Shown one piece after another: positions 46,301 to 55,861 of a DNA stretch of 64,000 bases (the stretch's first letter is position 1; each line of letters opens with the position of its first letter). Position numbers and translations under genes: made by a program. The DNA is from Dendrocalamus latiflorus (Eukaryota; Streptophyta; Magnoliopsida; Poales; Poaceae): assembly GCA_017311315.1 (NCBI GenBank), contig CM029660.1:9617129-9681128 (forward strand), read 5' to 3'. The notes below the pieces were generated by a model, which saw only the letters and a program-made list of their open reading frames with translations, did not search any database and had not been told where the DNA came from.

Positions 46301-48206
46301 ATTTAATTGTGTAAATCTTTTCATTATGAATTCAAAAATAATTCCTTATTCTTATTCTTATGCACAATGTGTCTTTACATGCAATTAACCAAACTTAGAT
46401 TTTTAATTTCATTTCATACCCTTTTTAGTTAACTCCCACCATTAAATTTTATTCTTCTTTTTTATTTGCAATTTATATTTTGAGATGTGTACTGCAACTG
46501 AGCTGGGAGGATGCAAGTGATACACATGCTCTAAGTGCTACCTGGCAGTGGGGCCATCATGTCATAAGAGGGAGGGGGAAGACAGAGGAGGGCGCTGCCT
46601 TCGGCTGGAAGCGGGACAGAGCAGAGGCGCAACCGCGAAACAGGGGAGGCGAGGTGGCTATGGGGCCGTATGTCATCGCCGGCGAGAAGCGGCCGGGGAG
46701 GCGGCGGCGACCGACCAAATGGATGGCCATGGCGACGAGGAGGCTCCGGGAGGCAAGGGCTTCGGCCGGGGAGGTGCTCGAACGAGCTGGCGGAGGTGCT
46801 AGGTGGCCGGTGATGAAGGGGAAAAGGGGCGCCGGCTGCCGGATGGAAGAGGGAGGGAGAAAGGGTGAGCGCGAGCAAGAGGAGGAGGCCTAGAGCTCAC
46901 CTGCGCGGTTGAACGGTTCGGTGGGAGGCCAAGGCGAGCCGTCGACGTGCTTGGGTGGCGGCGCCGAGGGGCTCCCGTGGCCAGCTCACTGTGGGGGAGA
47001 AGAGCACAAGCCGGCGGTTGGAGAGGCTTCGGGTGGCGGAGATGCCGCTCCCACTGCGTGGAATCGGCCCGAGCTCGACCGAAGGGGAGGCGGCGGCGAT
47101 GGCCGGCCAGAGGCGGAGAAGACGCGTGGGCGGTCGGGTACGGGCGTCGATTTTCCAATTCGTGGAGCGGGGAGGCAGTGGGGACAAGGGGACGCACCGT
47201 GACGCGATCACTAGGCGGAGGGGATGGCCGGAGCGGCGGGACAACACTAATGGCGGTGGCCGGCGCGAGCGATCTCAAATGGGGGAAAAGGAGGAGGAGG
47301 TGCCGGGGCCCTTTATAGGTGAACGCGTGCTCGGGGGGGAGTACCGCCGGTATGGGTGCCGCGTCCGACGGCATGGGCAGCGACATGGGCGCAGCGGCGT
47401 AGGGGAGTGGCGCTGGGAGTAGGCCGGGGGTATGGCTACTGGCGCAGAGGTGACGGGGGAAACGGAAACCGGGGGCGGCATGCGAAACTGGGGGCGGAGC
47501 CAGGCGCGGGCTGGGCCGGGGCTAGGAACAGTGGCGCGCGCGGAGGCGGGCCGACTCGGCGCGACGGGAAGCGAGAGAGAGGAGGAAGAAACGAAGAAAG
47601 GAAGGGGAAGACGGGGCTTCGGCTGGGCCAGGAGAAAGAAGGGGCCGGACGGCCGGGCGGAGAAAAACAAATAATGGGCCGGGGGTGAAAAAGAAATCAG
47701 TGGCTGGGCCGGAAAAACAATCCGGCCGGGCCCAGTCGAGATTTTGGGGATTTTATGAATTTCTGAATTCTTAAATTTTTGATCTAGATTTGTGAGTAGA
47801 TTTCAAGTTGAACACTTGGTTCCAATTTTGGATATCAACATTTTGATTTTGTTTTTTCGAACTTTGAGAAATACTTCTTAACCTTCCGAATTTGAATATC
47901 CAAATACTAAATTTGGATGGAAGGAATTTATATTGATTTTAAATTTCTAATCTTGGCTTTGAATGACCAGGTTTAAATTTAGAATTTGAAATTAATACCT
48001 CCACGAGGATTTGAATTTTCTATATTTTAAACTTTAATTTATATCTCTTGACTCCAGGGTTTGGGTTTTATTAATCGAGCTTTTTGGCAAGAAACCAAAT
48101 CAAGACATTTGAACTTCGCCAAAAACGTTTTAGAAACGCTGGAGAAACAATTTAAAAGATTTTAAAATTTTCGTAATTACAGTAGTTCCCTATTTGGGAT
48201 GTCACA
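43362..48206 (-). mobile_element. Very long solo LTR (4.85 kb) nested in the preceding LTR
   Basis: On the minus strand it starts TGTGACATCCCAAAT (48206) and ends GAGGTCCGACA (43362), with the perfect 5-bp duplication GAGGG at 43357-43361 and 48207-48211. No gag, pol or primer site inside. A GC-rich block (46480-47690) with a TATA box fits U3 ending in a promoter, followed by a very long R-U5 part. Text such as GCTGAGTATCATCGTACTC on the minus strand near 43710 resembles gypsy Tekay-type LTRs. The alternative is a non-autonomous element with ends I mis-set. The open frames of the GC-rich block lie on both strands and are not genes. Confidence 0.6.
47312..47317 (-). promoter_or_regulatory. TATA box of the long LTR
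   Basis: On the minus strand CACCTATAAAGGGCCCC, directly after the GC-rich block and about 890 bp into the LTR. This is the most promoter-like site in the element. Confidence 0.5.
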
Positions 48207-49011
48207 GAGGGAGAGGGGGAGGAACTGCTGGAGGGGGCGCACAAGGGGCAAGGAGGGGCGGCGCAATGGGGGCAGGGAGGGGCGGCTAGGGTTGGAGGGG
48301 GGTGGGCGCCTCCCCCCTCTTTGGGTGGTTTCCCTCCGAGCCTTGGCCCTTGGCCCAGGCCCAAGTTGCCCGAAAAATTCAGAAAACCCCCCGAAACATT
48401 ATTTTATTCTTTCCTTTAAGGTTCCCCTCTCCAATGAAATAATTATTTCCCAAAAGACTTTTGGGATATTACTTTGTAATTTTTGAAGCTTGTTTGCTAT
48501 ATGTAAAAACTCGTACAAATATTAAAATTGTATGAATGTTTGAGCAATATGTACAATGAATAAAATTAGCAAAAAATTACATTGTAATGTACATTGTGCC
48601 AGGAGCTTGTATATAAATTTTTGTAATTTTTGAGCTCATTTGATATATTGAAAAATTCAAACAAACACTAAATAAAAAAAATTAGAGTAGTTAATTAAGC
48701 CAGCTAATCAACTGGTTTAATCACCTGCCGTCCCCTGGTCGGGCGATTGGCTACTTGTCATCTACCCACGGGGCGGCAAGCGCCTGCCACCAACGCCCTC
48801 GCTTCGTGTCATCTCCCCCGCGCTGCTATTTCTGTAAATACACCCCGTATACAGCTAGTTTTGTAAATACTGTCGCAAACAGCGTCAAATCCGCTAAAAA
48901 CTCTGGTTTTTTGCTTTGAGAGCCGTATTGCGATGTGTCATTGCTCTAGAGGTGGTGGCATCCGCAGCGCCGGGCGCTAGAATTATTTTCCTAGTTCCTC
49001 CCGCATATGTT

Positions 49012-49128
49012 TCATTTTTATACCGTTTAAAAAAAGGGACGGTGGTAGACTGTACACGCGCACACAGTCACACTTTTATACCGTTAAAAAAACTCGGACG
49101 GCGGTAGACTGCACACGTACACACATAT
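49012..49128. repeat. Degenerate tandem duplication, unit about 58 bp
   Basis: Two units with TTTTATACCGTT, a run of A, GGACGGYGGTAGACTG and an ACACGCGCACACA/ACACGTACACACA tail, near 49012 and 49070. Confidence 0.7.
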
Positions 49129-50023
49129 ATGAATGTGCTCCCTAAGCCCACACTTAGAAATACGAAACCAGAGGATAAATCCACGATATAGCAAAATTCT
49201 CACCAAGACATGCTTACGTATGTGCAAAGGTGAACAGCATAATTTAAACTTTTTGATAAGTAGATTGTGCACTCAAAGCTTCATCACCTACCAAGAGGTG
49301 GTTCCCGCCAAAATCTATGCTTTGGCAATGCTCAAAGACGTAATTCGATTTAATCTTCTCTTAATTAGCGGCGACCTATTCGCAAGTTTAATTAGCAGAA
49401 AGGTCATCTTGTCCGGATTCAGGGCACACAGCTTTGGGCCCAGTGCAATGTAATAGAGTTCTTCAAAGTATTGTTTCTAAGGTTGAACGACATGGAAAAG
49501 AAAACGGTGTTTGCAGGAGCATTTTCTTGCTTTTCAGAAAAATAAAACCACGTACAACCATTGACTTGGATTAAAATTCGACGCATTTGTTTTTTTGGGT
49601 GATGAATGGGAGCACTACCATTGTTGAATTTGGGTTTTTCTTGTTACAAAAATGTGGAAATTTTGAGATGACCACAACTAATTCGTGGAGATTATTTAAG
49701 CATTTGACATATCTCCAGGTCTGACTTGTTCGAATACAAGTAGGCCTTAACATTCATGCTCCCAATCTAATAATGATATCTCTTTGGGTATCCTGTTGAT
49801 AAAATATCTATTCGGTTATTTAATGTTGCCGTCTGAAATTCTATTTTCAATTGTGCCTAAGCCAATCGCATGAACTAAAAATTTGACTCTGCACTATTAA
49901 TTTTTCAGACCATCCATTGGTCGGTGTGTCAACGAAGATTGATAATGTTTATGAATACAAAGAGGGAGAGGGAAAAAAAACAATTTTGTACTAAGTCAAT
50001 CTTAGGGTAATACATCCCCGCCC

Positions 50024-50041
50024 GGGGGGGGGGGGGGGGGG
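50024..50041 (+). repeat. Homopolymer run of 18 G
   Basis: CCCCGCCC followed by 18 consecutive G, the longest G run in the window. It could form a G-quadruplex, but its length is also uncertain in any sequencing method. Confidence 0.85.
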
Positions 50042-50610
50042 TTGGCGGTCAACAAATGTAGCCACTCGTGGATCTAAATTTTGTTTAGATTATAATTAAT
50101 AGGAGTTGACATAACTCTCAGGGCATTCCCAATAACCTTTGTTATCACTAGAGAGGAGAGAGGGATTTTTTTTGATAAGAGGAGAGAGGGATTTTAGATA
50201 CATGCACTCCAACAACTGATTACTAAAACTTATTTCTAAAAGAGCCTACAAGAAATTAATTATTGCATGAGACCTATCTATCATCCTCCATTCCGTTTTC
50301 TTTTCGTCTCTCTCACTTCCCCCACCTTCGTTTTTCTTGGTCCGGGTGTCTAGCTCGTTACTCACGCAACTAACAGGCTCTCTCTTCCCTTCCGCTCCCT
50401 CTTGCCACATCTCCTAAACACTGACGTGACAGACACTTAGTGGAAAGGAGAGCTGAAAAATTGTTTTTATTTTTAATATATCTTCTTCTTTTAAGTACGG
50501 GAGGGTAAAGCAATTAGTTAATATAGCTGCATTGCTTTCTTGAGACTCTGAAAACCCACCAAATTAGTTGGAGTTGAATTCTAGTCTTTAACGACATCAT
50601 TTGAGTTAGT

Positions 50611-50820
50611 GGCCCTGTTTTTTTAGGCTATGTCCGATGGTTTTTGCCTGTGGCTAATAACTTTTATCTGCTTTTTTCGAGATGGCGGTGGACAACACAC
50701 ACAATTTTAAGCTCGAAAAGCTATTTGGAGAAGCAGCTTCGAGACGCTGTTTGGAGAAGCCACCTTATTAGTTTCGGTTTCTGGCGAAGCCGAAGCGAAA
50801 AAGCCAAATAAAACATGGCC
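50611..50820. mobile_element. MITE-like inverted-repeat element, 210 bp
   Basis: The left end GGCCCTGTTTTTTTAGGCT and the complement of the right end GGCCATGTTTTATTTGGCT match at about 15 of 19. A GAGAAGCAGCTTCGAG-type stem lies in the middle. No clear target duplication, so the superfamily is undetermined (the GGCCCTGTTT end is common in grass MITEs). Confidence 0.55.
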
Positions 50821-50946
50821 AATGTTTGGCTATTTTAATGTATCTTGGACTAGGATAAATATAAGTTGTAGCATTTTTTCTTGGGATTTTTACTACGTTT
50901 GCATTTGTTATTTTAAATTTTTACCATATTAATGGAATGGCATAAT

Positions 50947-51347
50947 GGCTCTAGGACACTACAAAAACGTGGAATTTGTGTAGGACACCAAAAAATTGAT
51001 AATTCACCGATGATCACTACAAAATCATGGTCATTCGCTCGAACATAGTACACATATTAAAAATATTATTATTGTGAAATTTAGGATAAAGAAGGGTGTG
51101 AAAAGTTCCATTTTAAAAGAACTTGTTACTAATTTGGTTGATAATTTGAACAACGATAATTCAACTATCAAGACTTTGATTTAAAAACTATTTGGAATAA
51201 AGTACTCATGCCCCTTCTCCCTCCTATATTTCAAAAATAGTATTTTTTAATGGGGCTAATGTGTTCTAGTAAATTACCATAATTTTGTAGGGGTATTATT
51301 TTTTGGTGTCATTAAACAAACACCATATTTTACGATGTCCTAGAGCC
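50947..51347. mobile_element. MITE, 401 bp, inverted ends GGCTCTAGGACA, flanked by AAT
   Basis: The left GGCTCTAGGACACTAC and the complement of the right end GGCTCTAGGACATCG form inverted repeats. AAT is present on both sides (50944-50946, 51348-51350). A three-base duplication suggests a PIF/Harbinger (Tourist)-type insertion. AT-rich, no coding capacity. Confidence 0.68.
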
Positions 51348-51350
51348 AAT

Positions 51351-51608
51351 TTTGACTCGTGGAATAGGCCATTTGATCATAAGCTATCAAACGATTAACT
51401 AGTCAGATCTTATGAACCTTGCTTAATGATACCCCATAAATTTTGCTTCCAACTTCCAAGTAATACGCTTTTAAAAAAATTCCAAGAAAATATTGTGTCT
51501 GTTCTTTTTGGTTTCGGTTTATAGCTTATGGCTATGGCTTATGACTTTTAGACTGTTTGTGAGAGAGAGTACGGAGTAACAGAAACTCATGTGAGGTTTT
51601 GGGCCGAT
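51351..51608. other. No gene recognised
   Basis: Short AT-rich gap between the MITE and the minus-strand copia LTR. Confidence 0.5.
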
Positions 51609-53046
51609 TGTAAGATCAAGGACAACTGACTAGAAGGGGGTAAACAGGAGGTTCTAAAAATTTTCACTCTAATTCTAACAAGGATCGATAAATGAACCTA
51701 GGACGATTCAAGAGCAAAATAATCTAAGTTTTCTACAGCACCACTAGCTATGTCTCTACCAAGTATAATTCAACCTACACAAGATATATCGATTCAATAG
51801 TTAGAAAAGTACATGCGAAAGAGTAAAGATAAGTGATAACCATGATGGAGACATGCGATGTTGTTTTTTATGGTATCGAAGACTTACCGGTCTTCACTAA
51901 TCCATGTTGAGATAAGTCCAAACAAATTGGACTGACTCCATGAATTAAGCCTAACGACCTCAAGTCTATTAAGATTGCTCTACCTCCACTCAGGAGATGG
52001 TAAGTACCATACTACGCACAATTGGCACCGACCCTCTTCACAACCTTCTTAAAGAGATCACAATGCAAAACTCATCCCACACCATCTAGGTGCCGGCAAG
52101 AACCAAGAGTAATAAATCACATTGTTTATTTGAGAAGAAACAAATGCCAAAATGATCAACGAATGATTCAATGCACTTCAATGCTTTCAACTACTCAAAA
52201 ATTGGAAATATGAGCAAATGAGCATAGGAGAGTGCACACACGGCTCTAGTGTATTCGATGAGATCCAAGATCCATGCTCTTGTGCTGGTGAGGGGGTATT
52301 TATATCTCCCACCACAAATTCAACCGTTTGAAATAAATCCTAGAAAAATTCAGTAGGTGCGATACTACTGCCATGTATAGCCGGTACTACCGCACATACC
52401 GTTCAACTCCTATTTTGGGTGCAAGTAATGTGTCTGAACTAAACATTAAACAGACAATGTGGTAATACCGCCAACTAGGATTGATACTACCACAATGCAG
52501 TAGTACCGCATCCTAAGATTGGTAATATTGATTTCTAGAGCTCCAAGAATTGTCCAAAAATATGCTATTTGGAAAAACGCACCATATGGAAAATCGATAC
52601 TACCGTCGGCCGGTAGTACCGCTCCTTAACGGTGGTATTATCGTCGATCGGTAGTATTGCATCCCATATACGGTGCACCAATTTTCCTGACAGAGTTTTC
52701 TAAAACCTGATTTTTGATGCATGCAAGACTCTTTGTTGATCAAAATGGCATAAAATTAATTCTCAAGCTACTAGCCATGATCCACCTTTATAGTATAGCG
52801 TCTAGTCTACCAATCTGATGTTTTCTCCAAACTCCGAGACTGACAAAATTTAAAAGGGATCCTAAAGCTAAATTTTACCTCTGTCTTGAGCCATGTTGAC
52901 CCTTCCTAGTCTTTGCATACCATTGTTGCATTGTCATCCATACTCTAGGACTAAACCTGTTAACACATCTTAGCACACATGTTAATCCCAAACATAATAT
53001 TGTCATTAATTATCAAAACCAATATTTAGGAGCCTACATGCTTTCA
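51609..53046 (-). repeat. 3' LTR of the minus-strand Sirevirus-like element
   Basis: 1438 bp. On the minus strand it starts TGAAAGCATGTAGGC and ends CCTTGATCTTACA, close to the ends of the 11688 LTR. It contains CGGTACTACCGC-like motifs at about 52365-52660, and a complementary purine tract (ATCTCCCCCTTTT) follows at 53047. Confidence 0.88.
52297..52304 (-). promoter_or_regulatory. LTR promoter TATA box
   Basis: On the minus strand TATAAATACCCCC, the same context as in the other Sirevirus-like LTRs (12744). Confidence 0.65.
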
Positions 53047-53399
53047 ATCTCCCCCTTTTCGATCAACAAATAGAGAAAAGCTCCCCATAAATATGTACAT
53101 ATGATATTTTAGAGTGGTTTCCATGCACAAGTTTAGATTTTAGAAATTTTGGTTGAGTTTCCTTTATTTATTAAAATTCAAGAAATCTTCTCAAAAGATA
53201 ATAATCATGAGTATTAACATGAGAAGTAATATTTAGAGCATGGTAAGCATGAACAAAATTGATATAGCCAGATAACCATAGCATTAAAGCAACAAGTTCA
53301 TACGCATAAAAGTTCTAACTATTACAAGCAAACCACGCATAGTTCAAATGACAAGTTTCTTAAATAATATATAAAATAGATGGATAAAGCTTCTTCTTC

Positions 53400-54846
53400 T
53401 CTTGCAAGCTCTTCTCCTCCTTTGCCTTTTTCGCCTTTAGCGTCAAGTACCAAAAAGAGCTACTCTTGAGGAGAAGGATTGGGAAGGTGATAATGTTGAT
53501 AGCGCACGGGAGAAGGACGACGAGGTGCCGTTGAGGAAGATGAAGCATGCTTTAAGGCGCCCACACACTGAGAAAGAGAGGCTAGCTAATAATTTGTCTC
53601 AGTTTGGTTATCTCAGATCTGCACAATAACATCAAAGATCTGAGACAATAAATCTGGATCAGCTGCAGGTGGAGCATCCTCGTGCCCTTGCTCATGTTCT
53701 TCTTCCTCTTGAGTGCGAGGAAGGGTAGCAGAGGGGATTGGAGCAGCTTCCCTAAGCTTGTAGGGCTTGTGAGGTGTTGGCCTTGCTCCTCAGTAGTGCG
53801 TCTTCCTCATGATAAGAGCCATGATGTATGGAGCAAAGTAAATTATTTTAACCCTATCATTCTTGGAGGATGCAATCTCTAATAATGAGGTCAAACACAT
53901 CAAACCGGTGACAATTCATGATGCAATCAATGATATTCCAAGCATTACCTTAGACTGTATCAAAATTCTGGCTCTTCAGGAAGAAGGTGTGGTTGATTAG
54001 GCTTGGTAGGGGAAGAAGTCTAGCTATCTTGCCAGGAGTGAATCTGACCGAGGTGTCATAAAATTGAGTCCATGTAGCAATTCTGAGAGCTGGCCTGGTG
54101 TAGATCTTCTTATGACATCCAAGGTGAGTTCTCAAAGTTGTCTGAAACTCAACCTTGGTGGCCTCTACTCTCTCATATCCTGTCATCCAAGTCATATAGT
54201 CAAAATCCGGGGATACGTATACTGTGGCATAGAACTACTGGATCATGTCCTCATAATAATCACATTGCAATGCGACTATGTCATGGAGTCCAATAGCAAA
54301 GAATAGTCGGTATGCGTCGATATAGCGATCAATCCCATTGAGATGCGCCCAATCCACGTACTTGTGGTTGGCAAACTATTGGATACGATCATACGCTAAG
54401 AGCAGATGTCTTGTTGCAACTTGGTGCGGATGCGAGGATCAATGTATGTCTTTGGCTTCATGAACTGGTTTGGTTGGCGGAGTAGACATACTCCTCACTA
54501 GTGATCAACCTCAAGTTCACAGTCTGCTCTGCCGCTTCTTCCATTTCCTCATCCTCTTCTTCTTCTTCACTTTCTTCATACTCTTCTCCTTCGTCTGACT
54601 CTGTTGCACTTTCTTCCTCCTCTTCCTCTCTAGTGGCCTGTGCTTTGTCCCTGGCCCTCATATCCTGGAGGAATGAGTCGGTCTTCGAGTCATTGTCCTC
54701 TCTTGAGGGAGCTCGGATAGAGGCAGCCTTGCGGGACACTGCCTTGTGTCACAAAGGTCCGGCTTGGGATGGAAAGGGGTCATATCGATCTGTTGGTTCG
54801 CCTTTGGATACCGAGTTCTTGTGAACCGAGGTTTTGGTCTTGGCAT
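53400..54846 (-). pseudogene. ORF2 of the minus-strand Sirevirus-like element, decayed
   Basis: Starts MPRPK at 54846, followed after a frame change by an acidic run (EEEEEESATESDEGEEYEE near 54600) and LRLITSEEYVY, which aligns with KKISSDEYARL of the copy at 19495. The minus-strand segment 54195-53950 (MTWMTGYERVEATKVEFQTT, then LLPLPSLINHTFFLKSQNFD) aligns with MTWMTVCTRYEATKHEFE and IPSLINRIINHTILPKG. Several frameshifts and stops. Its presence at the same place in a second copy shows the ORF is part of the lineage. Confidence 0.75.
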
Positions 54847-55322
54847 CTTGAAAAGGAATTATGAAGATAATTAGGACAAAGGAAAAGTTTGGAAACTAAC
54901 GTGAAAAAATAGTTAACAATTTTTAGCAAAAATGGTAGTACCGCCCTGTCCCATTGGTACTATCAGCCTGCGGTAGTACTACACGGTCGGCCGGTATTAC
55001 CGCACCAATCAAAATTGTTAAGGCAAATTCTGATTCATGATTTTAACAAGTGTTTAGTATGGATTAATCCCATGAAATAGACATAACAAGTCACCAAACA
55101 GTAGTTACTACCAATTTGCCCAAAAGATCTCAACTATTTTATCCACATTATCCCAAACCATAAAAATTGTTCTTGAGTCCCAAAACGGGATAAGAGAGGA
55201 TTTGATGAGTTTTACCTTGAGGATTTGATAAGAAACTTTCTCAGGAACTTGAATCTACCAAAGCTTCCATGAAATCATCGCAAAAATGGAAGATTTGTGG
55301 TGGGATTTGAAGATCGATTTGA

Positions 55323-55355
<33 letters not shown>

Positions 55356-55861
55356 GGGGCTCTTGCGAACTTGGCCTTGAATAGTTTATGGTGTTGACAA
55401 GAGGTCGAAGTGGGTATAAGGGAAAGACATGGCACCAATTACTAAAGATTTTGGACCCACATGGTAGTATCGCTACCCTCGTCAGTATTACCATTGGGTG
55501 GTAGTACCACAGGAGTAAATCAGTACTGCCAATTTCTCTGAAATTGCATGAACAGTTTAGGAGAATGCAAATGATCCCTAATTTTCACTCAACCAAACAT
55601 TTTTTAGGATTATTATGCATTGGATTTGTAAATAACACCCAGATAAAATAGTTTTATCAATATAGGGATTTTTGAGAAATATTTTCAAATAAGGTTTTCT
55701 CATAAGCTCCAAGAAGTCCAAATGGAGTAAATGACATGATGCATAATTTGAAGCCACATCGAAATAGTCTATGCCATTTAACTCATTCCTCAATTCGCAT
55801 GTGGCTAATGATAATGTCACCCTTACTCACATGATCTCTCAAGAAATGGTGGAGAATATCT
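54847..55861 (-). other. Spacer between pol and ORF2
   Basis: Non-coding, with CGGTAGTACYRC-type motifs near 54931-55005 and 55460-55510, and a (TG)n(AG)n microsatellite at about 55323-55356. The 5' part includes decayed RNase H sequence. Confidence 0.55.

Larger units (their letters stand above)
41424..48470 (-). mobile_element. Solo LTR (gypsy Tekay/Del style), minus orientation, split by another LTR
   Basis: The left end TGTAACACCCCAGCC is the complement of a GGGGTGTTACA LTR 3' end. The right end, near 48470, is the complement of a TGTAATATCCCAAAAG start. Its own sequence is 41424-43361 plus 48212-48470, about 2.2 kb, and is coherent across the insert (CTCTCCCTC joined to CCCCCCATTGAAGC on the minus strand). 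The candidate left target copy GTTTC (41419-41423) lies where the left-arm complement also has CTTC, so the insertion site is clear. The right copy seems deleted together with about 10 bases. No internal genes, so a solo LTR is likely. Confidence 0.6.
39790..48890. mobile_element. Long-inverted-repeat DNA element (Mutator-like style) carrying nested LTRs
   Basis: Left arm about 39790-40350. The right arm is the inverted equivalent in two pieces, about 41320-41423 and 48470-48890. Matching segments include TATTTACAAAACTAG at the outer edge, the GCAGGCGCCTACC/GGCAGGCGCTTGCC region, TATATCAAATGAGCTCAAAA, GTTTTTACA[CT]ATAGCAAACAAGC and ATTTGCCACGTTGATTTGGG at the inner edge. The arms are more than 500 bp each with a spacer of about 1 kb, so the original element was roughly 2 kb. 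The right arm was then split by an LTR insertion at 41424. The outermost right end (to about 48903) has no clear left counterpart, and no target duplication was found. Confidence 0.72.
48891..50610. other. No gene recognised
   Basis: Intergenic DNA including the divergent right edge of the inverted-repeat element (to about 48903), a short duplication at 49012-49128, an 18-base G run and purine-rich stretches. 50140-50560, beginning GGGCATTCCCAATAACC, has the look of a degraded MITE without clear partners. Confidence 0.4.

Noticed and set aside
46480..47690. Numerous long open frames on both strands, up to 195 codons
   Set aside because: GC-rich low-complexity DNA gives few stop codons on either strand. 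Frames overlap each other, are Gly/Arg/Pro/Ser-rich and have no domain. The region fits the U3 of a long LTR.
54458..54824. Ser-rich plus-strand frame (54501-54824)
   Set aside because: It is the antisense of the Glu-rich run in the decayed ORF2 on the minus strand.
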